Assembly (NCBI GenBank): GCA_021030915.1
Contig: JAGEMR010000098.1
Location: 49,979-113,978 of the forward strand
Source of the DNA: Astrothelium macrocarpum
Taxonomy: Eukaryota; Ascomycota; Dothideomycetes; Trypetheliales; Trypetheliaceae
Length of the DNA stretch: 64,000 nucleotides
Reading direction: 5' to 3'
In this document: one piece after another, positions 1 to 10,067 of the stretch
How the letters are laid out: each line of letters opens with the position of its first letter
Numbering within the stretch: the stretch's first letter is position 1
Program-made: the position numbers and the translations under genes
The notes under the pieces: generated by a model
The model's input: the letters and a program-made list of their open reading frames with translations, nothing else
What the model was told of the DNA's origin: nothing
Database searches by the model: none

Positions 1-2
1 TC

Positions 3-683
3 AAAAGCAGAGATATCCAGTCCATCTTACAAATGGTCTACGAAGAGAATCAAGCGCGCCGCGAATCCTTGGTCAAAGCCGAGTCAGACGAGAATAATAA
101 GGGACCAGAAGGGGTTGAGAATGAGCCAGCTGGAGAGAAGAAAGAAGAGATTGAGCGCGCTGAATCTAACGTCTTATCCTTGGACCACCTTCACCTCCTT
201 TCAAACGACGATGCTTTCGATCATCTAATCAAGTACCCCGGAATCGGTCCTAAAACAGCATCCTGTGTTCTACTCTTCTGTCTACAGCGCCCAAGCTTTG
301 CCGTAGATACTCATGTGTTTAGACTTTGCAAATGGCTACGATGGGTGCCTCCAACAAAGGCTACACGAAACACGACATATAGTCACTGCGAGGTTCGAAT
401 TCCGGATGAATTGAAATATCCGTTGCATTATCTTCTCATCAAGCACGGAAAAACTTGTCCAAGATGTCGGGCAATTACGGGGGAGACAAGTGCGGATTGG
501 GGCAAAGGCTGTCCAATCGAGCATTTAGTAAAGCGAACCGGGACACGGAAAGGCGGGTTAGGAGGCTCGACTAAAAAGGCGAAGAAGAGCAAAAATGTCA
601 GCATTGATGAAGAAGATGGAAGTAGTGATTTAAGTGATCTAGATGATTTCGATGAGGAGATTAAAGACGAGCAGGACGATTGA
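3..683 (+). CDS. HhH-GPD DNA glycosylase (endonuclease III-like), 5' truncated by window edge
   Basis: Base-excision-repair glycosylase/AP lyase of the helix-hairpin-helix GPD superfamily. The reading frame is already open at base 3, before the first ATG at 33, and the upstream residues (KSRDIQSILQ) are typical of the fold, so the N-terminus lies outside the window. The hairpin reads KYPGIGPKTASCVLLF (about 240-285); its Lys is the position used as nucleophile in bifunctional endonuclease III. The catalytic Asp follows in FAVDTHVFRL (about 297-326). A CPRC pair and one further Cys lie downstream, but the full C-x6-C-x2-C-x5-C iron-sulfur loop of bacterial Nth is not visible, so cluster binding is doubtful. 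An acidic insert (residues about 15-45 after the ATG) and a Lys/Asp-rich tail are fungal additions. A nuclear location is inferred from the basic tail. Confidence 0.85.
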   Translation, partial: KSRDIQSILQMVYEENQARRESLVKAESDENNKGPEGVENEPAGEKKEEIERAESNVLSLDHLHLLSNDDAFDHLIKYPGIGPKTASCVLLFCLQRPSFAVDTHVFRLCKWLRWVPPTKATRNTTYSHCEVRIPDELKYPLHYLLIKHGKTCPRCRAITGETSADWGKGCPIEHLVKRTGTRKGGLGGSTKKAKKSKNVSIDEEDGSSDLSDLDDFDEEIKDEQDD

Positions 684-1061
684 GGGAAGCGAGAAATTCA
701 GACTCTGTACCAATAGGACCACTGTATATCGAGCAAGAAGTAACAAAACCATTTCATTGTAACATCCCGCATTGAATTTCATTCTCATTTCAATTGTGAA
801 ATCATCCCTATGACGACATCGCGCTAGGCAGCAACGCGAAATCCCGTGCTAGCGCGTAAAGTGGACTATCTAATTTTGGTATAAGCGTTCGCTGGCCGTC
901 AACACACTTTTTCCACATGTGAAATTCGCTATAGTCTCTCCCTGAGGCCGCACAAGGCAAGCAGAAAAGCCATGGTACATACGGATAATTAGTATCTCCA
1001 TTGCGCCTCATGCGCCCCGCAACCCAGTTTCTACCACGCATCCTAACATCCATCATCAACC
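684..1061. other. intergenic spacer between glycosylase and signal peptide peptidase genes
   Basis: About 380 bases hold the 3' flank of the glycosylase gene and the 5' leader of the next gene on the same strand. No convincing ORF, RNA gene or repeat was seen. Confidence 0.5.
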
Positions 1062-3137
1062 ATGGCAGAGGCTCCAAGTCTCGACAACCTCAACATGGCC
1101 TCCCCAGGCCTTGCTTCCGAATTGCTTGGGCGGGTCGCTTTCCATATCTCAGAGATGCAGCCTTTTTTTCCAATGTATCTTCACCTCATCCTCTCGGCGC
1201 TCTTTCCAATCTTCACTGGTGCGCACGCATCGCTCTCCCGGCCGTCATCTGCTGCAAAGCCTAACAAGCGCGACAAGGCCAAAGACAATGCAAAGGAAGA
1301 TGATGATGATGAATATGAAGAACGACAGACACGTATGGAGGGGCTATCGCCTACAGATGCTATCATGTTCCCGTTGCTAGCAGGAGCAACTCTGTCTGGA
1401 TTATATTTTCTAATAAAGTGGCTTCAAAATGCAGCTCTGTTGAACAAGATTCTAAACTGGTACTTCTCAGGTTTTGCGGTATTCAGTGTCGGCAGATTGG
1501 CTACGGATACCTTACTTCTTCTGCAGAACTCGGTATTCCCAAAATACTATCTGGACAGTGGTCTCATGTGGAAATTCAGGGATGCGGAACGGAAGGCGAT
1601 CACAGCGAACGATTCAGAATCCAAGGAGTGCTTCAAGGAATCGCCGCTGCCAGGCATACTCTCCAGGATTCCACTTCCGCGTATGGTAAACAACTCACTG
1701 TGGACTGTTCGTATACACCTCTCGAGAAAATTGATTACAAGGCTTCATGTCAGAAGGGTAGTGAGTGGCAAATTTTTAGTTGGCATTCCTGGTTTAGTAG
1801 GAGTGTCGATCGGCCTGTTCTGCGTGGTGTACTTCAACTTCGTGTCGCGTCCTTGGTTCCTCACGAATATTCTCGGCTTCGCGTTTGCCTACAGTGCGCT
1901 ACAATTCATGTCTCCTACTACTTTTGGTACTGGAAGTCTGATCTTGGGCGCTTTGTTCCTATACGACATCTACTTTGTGTTCTACACACCTATGATGGTC
2001 ACTGTCGCAAAGGAATTAGACGTTCCCATCAAACTATTGTTCCCAAGGCCGGCACCAGAAGGAGCTCCTCCAGATCAGATGAGCTTGTCGATGCTTGGAC
2101 TGGGAGATATCGTACTTCCTGGAATCATGATGGGATTGGCGCTCAGATTTGATCTGTACATGTACTATCTCAAGAAGCAGCAACGGAAACAAGTTGTGCG
2201 CCCGAAAACAGAAAATGGAAACTGTGATCCGAAAGATACAGAACATGATGATAAACTTGAGGAAACCTGCAATGAAATCCAGTGGGAAGTGGTGAAGGCT
2301 CCTTTTACGTCCGTCTCTGGGCAATGGGGTGATTGGTTCTGGTCGCTGTCTTGGAGCAACCTCCTGCTTCCCTCGTTTGCCAAGAAATCAAAATCGAAAT
2401 CGGAGTTAGCTGAAGCCATTACTTTCCCGAAGCCTTACTTTTACGCTTCCATCTCCGGTTATGTGCTTGGCATGTGCATTACGTTAGCAGTAATGCAGAT
2501 TGCGGACCATGCGCAACCTGCGCTACTATATCTGGTTCCCGGCGTCGTGGGGTCTGTGTGGCTAACCGGGCTACTGAGAGGGGAGGTCAAAGAGATGTGG
2601 GCATATGACGAGACGGCCGAGGAAGATCAAGAAGACAAGCAAAGGGAAAAGGACAAAACGCAAGCTGGTCACCACGAAGAGAAGGCTAGCCGTAAAAGCA
2701 TTTTTTCTGTCGAGGCGAAAGTTGAAAAGTCTGATTCTAAGAAAACGGGCGCAAACACATCTATCGATAAAGCAAATGATGACCGAGCATCAACTCATTC
2801 GAAGGCCGGAGAGACTAGTGATGGTGAAGAGGAGCTGAACCATGACAAAAGAAAGAATTCAGGATCAGGCCGTGGCAAGAGCTCCAGTACAGACGTTTTC
2901 TCTCGCGATCGCCCTAACGAATTGATATTTTTCTCTGTCACCCTGCCGCCTATTAAAGCCAGGAATTCTGAGGATAGTCGGCCTTCGTCTTCAGAGAGCT
3001 TTGGCAAAGACGAGACTATCAAGGGTGAGAATGGCTCGGCCTGGAGTGGAATTACTCCTTCTGCGCCTGATGGCCCGAGGGTACAGAGGCGGGAGGTCAA
3101 TGGTGAGCCATCGGGCAAGAGACAGAGAGTCTCCTGA
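1062..3137 (+). CDS. signal peptide peptidase, intramembrane aspartyl protease (presenilin/SPP family, A22B)
   Basis: Multi-pass protease of the ER membrane that cleaves leftover signal peptides and other type II segments within the bilayer. All three family signatures are present in one uninterrupted 691-aa frame: the first catalytic Asp in LYDIYFVFYTP (Y301, D302), the second in the GxGD motif LGLGD (D349), and the PAL motif in AQPALLYLVPG (residues 486-488). Hydrophobic segments precede and surround these motifs. Residues about 65-90 form a Lys then Asp/Glu-rich loop. The last 160 or so residues are charged and probably disordered, making it longer than animal SPP (roughly 380 aa). The start at 1062 is the first ATG of the frame, in the context CACCATGG-like (caaccATGGC). 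No intron is needed. Confidence 0.93.
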   Translation: MAEAPSLDNLNMASPGLASELLGRVAFHISEMQPFFPMYLHLILSALFPIFTGAHASLSRPSSAAKPNKRDKAKDNAKEDDDDEYEERQTRMEGLSPTDAIMFPLLAGATLSGLYFLIKWLQNAALLNKILNWYFSGFAVFSVGRLATDTLLLLQNSVFPKYYLDSGLMWKFRDAERKAITANDSESKECFKESPLPGILSRIPLPRMVNNSLWTVRIHLSRKLITRLHVRRVVSGKFLVGIPGLVGVSIGLFCVVYFNFVSRPWFLTNILGFAFAYSALQFMSPTTFGTGSLILGALFLYDIYFVFYTPMMVTVAKELDVPIKLLFPRPAPEGAPPDQMSLSMLGLGDIVLPGIMMGLALRFDLYMYYLKKQQRKQVVRPKTENGNCDPKDTEHDDKLEETCNEIQWEVVKAPFTSVSGQWGDWFWSLSWSNLLLPSFAKKSKSKSELAEAITFPKPYFYASISGYVLGMCITLAVMQIADHAQPALLYLVPGVVGSVWLTGLLRGEVKEMWAYDETAEEDQEDKQREKDKTQAGHHEEKASRKSIFSVEAKVEKSDSKKTGANTSIDKANDDRASTHSKAGETSDGEEELNHDKRKNSGSGRGKSSSTDVFSRDRPNELIFFSVTLPPIKARNSEDSRPSSSESFGKDETIKGENGSAWSGITPSAPDGPRVQRREVNGEPSGKRQRVS

Positions 3138-3232
3138 TACAAGCAGAGACTTTCGATACATGTTTTCGAGATTTGCAACAGAAGCATAGCGGTCGGCGCA
3201 AAGATATTATGATGATCAAAGCAGGGCGTAGA

Positions 3233-3277
3233 TAGGCTTAATAGGCTTAAAAGGCTTAAAAGGCTTAAAAGGCTTTT
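3233..3277. repeat. short tandem repeat, five copies of a 9-bp unit
   Basis: Five near-perfect copies of AGGCTTAAA-like units follow the signal peptide peptidase stop codon by about 100 bases, probably in its 3' UTR or terminator. Confidence 0.8.
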
Positions 3278-3554
3278 AGCATAAAACTCGGTTCACAGAA
3301 GAACCTTAATGATACGCTTATATCACATTCAACGAGTGTGGGCTTGAGCTTGAAGATTATAATATTAAAACTTTTCTCTGGAACGTGGTTGGTTTTCGGA
3401 GTCTTTCATTTCCTACTGTAGATGAACACAAAGGACAACGCGCCCACGGACGCGACGAGGTGCGGACGCTTTTTGGTGGGGTTGATTTTCTGCGCGACGT
3501 CTTCGAACGACTTTAAAGATTAGGCCTCACCTTGATTCTTCAAATAACTTTCGC
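3278..3554. other. upstream region of the ArgRS gene
   Basis: Short spacer before the arginyl-tRNA synthetase start. No gene-like signal was seen. Confidence 0.4.
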
Positions 3555-5889
3555 ATGAGTGCTCGATTCTCTCATACAGGACGTCTGTTTTGTCTCAAAG
3601 ACTTTTCCGTGACGTGCGCCCTTTGGCAGTGGCGCAGCTACTTGACTCACCAGAGAGTGACTCTACTGACTGGAAGAGCCAAATTACATTCGAGCAATTC
3701 TGTCGCCCGAGCCGCAAGCCCTTCCGACCATCATACAATTCTGAAAATGAGTGGTAATTCTCAGAGCCACGACCAATGGGTCGATCAGCTCTCATCGAGC
3801 ATGAAGAAGCTCGGTATACCAGAACCACCAGCATTTCCAAATTCGTACCCAGCACTGAATCCTGTGGACGTTTATAGAGCACATCTTGCCGAGTGTCTTG
3901 CACCAATCACCGGAACAGACCCGAATATCATTTACAATGCCCTCTCATGGACGCAAACATTGGAAAGGGGGGATTTAATGCTACCTGTACCAGCACTCCG
4001 TATAAAGGGAAAGAAACCTGACGAGATTGCAAAGAGTATTATTGAGCAGGTACACATGTTGTCAGCCAACACCAACTCAGACATCAAGCTTATTTTTCGT
4101 AGTTTCCAGACTCGCCACTAGTACAAAAGCCCAGTATAGAGAAAACCTTTGTCAGGTTCTTCTTCAAACCCCAGCCTCTTACACAGCTTCTAGTACCGTT
4201 GATTCTCAAGAGAGGCTCAGAATATGGTTTTAACCCTTTCAATGGCCTTCGTGATATCTCGGATCCTTCAAAGGGAAGAAAGAGGATGATTGTAGAGTTC
4301 TCATCACCAAATATTGCCAAACCCTTCCATGCAGGTCACCTCCGAAGCACAATCATCGGCGGGTTTCTCTCGAATCTCTACTCTGCTGCAGGGTGGGATG
4401 TAACCACAATGAACTATCTCGGAGACTGGGGAAAACAATACGGGCTGTTGGCCGTCGGATTTAAAAAATTTGGAGACGAGCAAGCCTTACTACAAAATCC
4501 CATTGGACATCTATATGACGTGTATGTGAAGATTAGCGCGATACAGAGGGAGGAAGAAGACAAGGTTAAGACACTCAGGGAACAGGTCAAACAGCTACAA
4601 GCCAAGAATGAGAATGTGGTTGAGCAGGAGGTCCAGATCCAGGATATACTAGACAATGGTGTAGATGAGCAAGCGAGGAAATACTTTAAGCGCATGGTAG
4701 ATGGTGACCAGGAGGCCGTTGACACATGGAAAAGATTCAGGAATCTAAGTATCGACAAATACAAAAAGACATACGCACGTCTCAACATCCAATTTGACGA
4801 TTATTCTGGCGAGTCTCAAGTCAAGGATGAGAGCATGGAGACTGCCGCAAAGACCTTGGCCGAACAAAATGTCTCCGAGGAATCAGAAGGTGCTGTAGTG
4901 ATTGACCTAACCAAACATTCCAAGAAACTTGGCAAAGCCCTTGTCAAAAAGAAAGATGGTACTAGTCTGTACCTTACCCGGGATATTGGCGCCATTTTCG
5001 AGAGAGAGGAGAAGTATCACTTTGACCGCATGATCTATGTTGTTGCATCGCAGCAAGACCTCCACCTCGCGCAGCTCTTCAAGATCGTGGAGCTCATGGG
5101 AAGGAAAGATGTCGCGGACAAATGCCAGCACATCAACTTTGGCATGGTCCTGGGTATGAGCACGCGAAAGGGCACGGCGAGATTTCTCGACGACATCCTT
5201 CGGGACGTCGGTGAGAAGATGCATGATGTGATGAAGTCCAACCAGGCAAAATATGTGCAGGTAGAAGACCCGGCCAAGACGGCCGACACGCTAGGGATTT
5301 CTGCCGTCATGGTTCAAGATATGACCGGAAAGAGGTAAGTGCAACGCGTAGTGTTCGCCTGAAAACACGTCTGTCTGCTGATTCGCGTCTCTTTTTCTGT
5401 TTCTGCAGAATCAACAATTACGAGTTCGATATGGACCGAATGTGCTCGTTCGAAGGCGACACAGGCCCGTACCTCCAATATGCACACGCACGGCTCTGCT
5501 CTATCATGCGCAAAGCAGACGTCGACCCCGCCGAGCTGACATCGGCCGATCTCTCGCTGCTCACAGAAGCACACGCGGTCGAACTCCTGCGGTCGCTGGC
5601 GCAGTGGCCGGACGTGTTCCAGAACACGCTAAAGACGCTGGAGCCCGTGACGGTGCTCACGTACCTGTTCAAGATGAGCCATGCGCTGAGCTCGAGCTAC
5701 GACCATCTTCAGGTCGTCGGTAGCGAGCCTGAGTTGAAGAAGGCGAGGTTGGCGCTGTATACATGTGCGAGACAGGTGCTGAATAATGCGATGAGGTTGC
5801 TGGGTCTGAGTCCTGTTGAACGGTACGTATTGCAAAGCATTCAGAGATGGCAAGATTAGCCGTGTTGACAAAGCTTGATTAGGATGTGA
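3555..5889 (+). CDS. arginyl-tRNA synthetase, 4 exons, probably dual cytosolic/mitochondrial
   Basis: Charges tRNA-Arg with arginine. The gene is rebuilt from exons 3555-4049, 4103-5334, 5409-5822 and 5883-5889 (715 aa). Introns of 53, 74 and 60 nt start GTACAC, GTAAGT and GTACGT and end in TAG or CAG. The class I HIGH motif is HAGH (residues 241-244) in KPFHAGHLRST; the KMSKS-equivalent is MSTRKG (517-522); the DALR anticodon-binding domain contains FEGDTGPYLQYAHARL. The last exon supplies only the end of an Arg codon, Met and stop, restoring the conserved ending PVERM. Residues 1-64 are rich in Arg/Ser/Thr and poor in acids, like a mitochondrial leader. A second ATG at 3747 (MSGNSQSHDQ) would start a 651-aa cytosolic form. 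The exon 1/2 join is set by continuity of EQ-FPDSPL with the family. Confidence 0.92.
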
Positions 5890-8048
5890 GAAGGCTTTGT
5901 AAGAATGCTCTGCCTCTTCTTCGGGCTCTGCGTTTTTTCTCGGGCTCTGCCTTTTTGCGGGCTCTGCCTTTTGGCCGGCTCTACCATTTCACACCTCAAA
6001 AATAACCAAATCGTGCTAGTTCAATCAGTTCGTCTGGGAACATTGAATAAGGTAAGACGGCCGAATCGAAGATCAATAACCGTCTTGTGAGTTGGTACCC
6101 TATCTATTATTATTCCAATTAGAAATCAACTCTACGCCACTCAAGCGGTCGCCTTCTGATTCAACAATTGCATCAGACGTGGTGTTTCGGTAAGCAGCTT
6201 GATTTCCTTGAGCGGCATCATTTGAAGCATGACCGAATCCGGATTTGGGAACAGCTTGAATGAGTTATGCACTCTTCGGCTCTACTGTGTCCTTTATGCA
6301 ATATAGAAATATTAATATTTCCCACGTTCCTCCGATCTACTTGCATCCAAGTCAAGAAGAAAGGCAATGCTGAGTAGGCGTGCAATTCATAAGCCGATGA
6401 ACCGAGCAGATCAGGCAACCAGCCATGGTACAGGCAACTAACCATGGTTTGACTGCGAAAATTCAATGTATGAACGGTTCAAGGAGCGGTGAAGGCAACA
6501 AAGTAACTCTACCTAATGCGGAGACACTTGGAGTGAGCTAGACTAAAGACGCCTGCAGATGGACCAGGATACGTAAAGACTTTTCCTTTTCCAGGAGGCC
6601 AAATCAAGCCTGAGTGGCCAACTGTCCAATGCTTGGCCGACGCTCTAATCATTTGCGGCTCTGTGGCGAAATTCAAGTCTCTCGACCTGTCGTGTCCCCT
6701 GTCACGTAGTCGGTAATGAATGTCGCGCAGAATGCATCTCCGTAAATCCCCCCGGACGCGTAGGGCCTAGTAAATGATTTCCAGGAAGTCGATCGATTCG
6801 CTACCAGAATTGCAATGGGTCGTTGATTAAACGGCGTCATCTGACTGTCGCCTCCGCGACTTCAGGCAGCAACAATTCAAGCCCTCCTCCGATTAAGCTC
6901 ACTGCATTCATCCGCGAACGCCCACAAAGCAAAAAGGATTGGTACGTAACAATACGAGGGCAGCGCATTTATTGTATGGCTCCGGATTCTCGCGACTGCC
7001 CTGCGCGAGCCTATTAGATGAGGGTGCAAGCATGATCCCGCCTAGAAAGATGATCGTCCTCGCGAACTGCCCTAGGGTCGTGATGTTTGCTTTTTCTCAC
7101 CTTCTCTTCTTCGTTATGCCCACCTAGCCTGGTGCATGGAGATGTGCGCAGCCCGCCACAGGCCCATATATTGCGGAGCTGATATAGCGGCCCATCTTAC
7201 ACAATTGTTCACAAGCCCCGCTTCCCTTGGGGGCCAACAGCCGGGAGGATGGGCGAAGTGCGCCGGATAGCTGCTGCGATAGCCCAAGACTCACGATTGC
7301 AGATGCGGAGGAGGCATGGCGATGGCTGTGCATTACTGCGCTCCCGCCCATCGGTTCGTCGGCTGGCGAAGGGGGACAAAAGGGCATGTGCCCGACTCGG
7401 CCCAGCAGCAGTGGTAGTCATTACGACGACGAGTGGGCGAGAGTCGTCCGATGTGGTGCGGTCGAGGGAGCTTGGCTCGGACGTGCAGGCTGCATCTGCA
7501 CGCAGAGTAGGCAGAAGTTTCAACGTGAGCCGAGCCTGGAGACAGAAGGGCCAGGAAGGTGCCGCAATATCAGGAGGCTAGGAAGATGAATCATGCTGCA
7601 TTGGTGCTTTAGACGCGAAGGATTGCATTGGTGCAATGCCTGCCTGACGTCCCCCCACCATCTTCAGGCTGCAACTGGCCAGCAGAGCGTAATAGCGCTT
7701 CTCTCTTTTCTTTTTGCGCCGCGACTTGTATATCATCGTCCGGAGCTTTCTCATCGCTGCCCCTCTGCTGCCTGCTTGCCTTTACACTGCCACCAATCCG
7801 CCATTCCCTCGCCGTCCGTCCATTCGCCATGACCCCCCTCCGCCTCCGCATGTTCGACGAGTGCGCATAGCAACCAGAATTGCTCTGCCAACCGCCGTGC
7901 AGACCATGGCACATCGACGTACCTCGCGACAGCACCTCTTATAAGCCAATTGCAGCTCCCGTCCGCCCTTCCACCCTGACCGTGCCCTCCCATTTGATAA
8001 CGCCGCATAATCAGCGCACCGTTCACCCGTCACTGCGACAACTCCATT
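5890..8048. other. 2.2-kb intergenic region with upstream DNA of the next gene
   Basis: Apart from the tandem repeat at 5921-5985, only short overlapping ORFs on both strands between 7.1 and 8.0 kb are seen. They have no recognisable family features and no consistent splice joins. The last 400 bases are C/T-rich, as is common in fungal promoters and 5' leaders, so a long 5' UTR for the gene at 8049 is likely. Confidence 0.5.
5921..5985. repeat. tandem repeat, about four copies of a CGGGCTCTGCCTTTT-like unit
   Basis: Degenerate copies of a unit containing GGCTCTGCCTTTT are spaced about 19-20 bases apart, just past the ArgRS gene end. Confidence 0.75.
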
Positions 8049-10067
8049 ATGCCTAGAAGTTCCTTCTCATCCAGCCATGCACGCGCCGCTCAAGTCGACG
8101 ACTATGATTCAGACGAGAGCAAAGTGATCCCAGAGACCACCAAATCTGCGAATGTCGCCGCCAAACGCGCTTTGCACACTCCACCTGCCAACAAAGTTCG
8201 CTTAAACCCTGGCCCAGACTCTGCCAGCGACTCTGGCTATTCGAGTCGCACCGCAGCCACCATGAACAGCGCCGATTCCGCCAAAGAATTGCGAGGAGAG
8301 ACACCGAAGAAGGAGACAAAAGAAAAGAAGAAGGTCCAGGTGCAAGTCCGTTCGCCACCTGCGAGTGAATCGCGCGGTGCTGCGAGGGATCGCGCCGCAC
8401 GACAACAAGGAAGTCCGACCAAAGGACCGTCAAGGAATGCTTCGCAAAGCAGAAGGGGTCAGCGCGTGCCATGCACCGGCTGCAATGACCCTAATTGTCC
8501 TGATGCACTTAAGCCAGCTCTGAAAAAGACCAGTGCGTTGGAGACTGGCTTGGCCATCGATTACCCACCTTTCAACGAAAATGATCATCCTGTCGACTAT
8601 GCTGGAAGAGTGCCTACTATGATGACAGCTGGTCAGTCTCGTGCAAGACCGCCTCTGGCACCCAGATCAAGACCTCAGAGTTACTATGAGGGTGCGACAC
8701 CAGAAGCGTACTACAATTCCTACCGTGCAGAACAACGTGGCCCTCCGCTGTCACAGTCAGCATTTGCCAATTTCCGACAACCATATCCATATCCAGGCAA
8801 CACTCCTCCTAATGCCGCATTTTACCCGCCTGCAGCATCATCAGTCCAATCATCTCTCACACATAGTCGCTCCAATTCACAGTCGCGCTCTTCTGAACCA
8901 ACCTATTCTGCACGAAGACCCAGCTCAGGCGTCTTTGACGCTTCGCCCATTGTGACATATGGCGGACCGCCCCCTGCGAGCGGTCCATCTGCTCGTCGCG
9001 CAGATCCACGGCCATCCCAGTATTCGCGCGAGAACGAAATTGGCATCTACGACGACGAAGACGAAGACGAGCTTGGCCGCAGACGCATGCCGCCACCCAG
9101 CACCATTCCAGCCCGTTCAAGCAGCCTCCGTCGTGGCGCTGGCTTTCCCACCCAACGACCCATCGAGTACGCTCCCGAACCATACCCGGACTACGCACCC
9201 GAGCCTTTCGCACCCGACCCGCCCTACCCCGAAGACATGCGCACCACTACTCTCCGCCGCACCTCATCCACGCGGCGTCGCCCATCGCTTGCGCCCTCAG
9301 CAGCCTCCGGCCGCACCAAAGCAACCTCCTACTCCAACTCCAGCAGCTCGGCACGCATCACCACGCTCGAATCGCCCACCTCGTCCCGCCGCCGCTCCTA
9401 CATGGGACCCAGCCCAACGACCACCACCTCGCGCCGCAGCGCCGACGACGACCCCTTCGACTTCGAAACCGACGCAACCCCACGCCCCCCCGCACCACCA
9501 CGCCGCCGCTCGTCCTCGGCGCGCCGTCGCAACGAAACCTTCGACTTTGTCGACGAGCGCCACGCGGCCGCCGAGCGGTACCAGGAGGCGACCACGGCGC
9601 GCGCCCGCTCCCAACCACAGCCACAACAACAGCCGCCACCTCCTCCTCCTCCTCCTCCTCCTCCGCTCCAGCAGGCGCCGCCACCCCAGCAGCTGCAACC
9701 ACCACCACCGCCGCCGCAGATGCAGCAGCAGCAGCCTCCGCCGGGGCTGCAACGGGCGCGCAGCCGGACGGGCAGCGAGCGCAGCGTGGCGAGCTCGAGC
9801 CGCGCGAGCGTGCAGCCGGACGGGAGCATCCGGTTCCGCGTCGACACGACCAGGGGGATCGAGATTGCGGGCGATACGGATGGGCGCACGATCACGGTTG
9901 TTGGGGGCGAGGGCGGCATGGCGGAGGTGGTGATTGGGCAGTCCGTGGGGGGTCGGGAGACGGTGTATGGCGGGAGTCGCAGCAGTGCGGTGGGTGGGGC
10001 CGGGAGCAGTCGGGGGGAGAGGGCGATGAGTGGGGGTGGGATGAGGAGGGCGAGGAGGGAGGGTTGA
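8049..10067 (+). CDS. low-complexity proline/serine/arginine-rich protein of unknown function
   Basis: A 672-aa uninterrupted frame starting at the first ATG. Most of the protein looks disordered: Ser/Arg-rich blocks, repeated R-R-S/T patterns, Pro-rich stretches including a run of about eleven prolines encoded by a CCT/CCG repeat (about 9640-9665), and Gln-rich patches. The one ordered-looking feature is a short Cys motif, PCTGCNDPNCPDALKPALKK (about residues 139-158), with C-x2-C-x4-C spacing, next to acidic/aromatic EYE- and YYE-type patches. The start codon and composition agree with a genuine gene, and GC content rises towards the 3' end. No catalytic domain was recognised. A scaffold or nuclear regulatory role is conceivable but not supported. 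Long ORFs antisense to its GC-rich 3' half are composition shadows. Confidence 0.75.
   Translation: MPRSSFSSSHARAAQVDDYDSDESKVIPETTKSANVAAKRALHTPPANKVRLNPGPDSASDSGYSSRTAATMNSADSAKELRGETPKKETKEKKKVQVQVRSPPASESRGAARDRAARQQGSPTKGPSRNASQSRRGQRVPCTGCNDPNCPDALKPALKKTSALETGLAIDYPPFNENDHPVDYAGRVPTMMTAGQSRARPPLAPRSRPQSYYEGATPEAYYNSYRAEQRGPPLSQSAFANFRQPYPYPGNTPPNAAFYPPAASSVQSSLTHSRSNSQSRSSEPTYSARRPSSGVFDASPIVTYGGPPPASGPSARRADPRPSQYSRENEIGIYDDEDEDELGRRRMPPPSTIPARSSSLRRGAGFPTQRPIEYAPEPYPDYAPEPFAPDPPYPEDMRTTTLRRTSSTRRRPSLAPSAASGRTKATSYSNSSSSARITTLESPTSSRRRSYMGPSPTTTTSRRSADDDPFDFETDATPRPPAPPRRRSSSARRRNETFDFVDERHAAAERYQEATTARARSQPQPQQQPPPPPPPPPPPLQQAPPPQQLQPPPPPPQMQQQQPPPGLQRARSRTGSERSVASSSRASVQPDGSIRFRVDTTRGIEIAGDTDGRTITVVGGEGGMAEVVIGQSVGGRETVYGGSRSSAVGGAGSSRGERAMSGGGMRRARREG

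Noticed and set aside
7209..7935. Several overlapping 80-120-aa ORFs on both strands
   Set aside because: None has motifs, good start context or splice continuity; more likely 5' leader and promoter sequence.
8959..9933. 324-aa plus-strand ORF of Pro/Thr/Arg-rich sequence
   Set aside because: Frame-shifted shadow of the same proline-rich gene; it arises from GC-rich trinucleotide runs.
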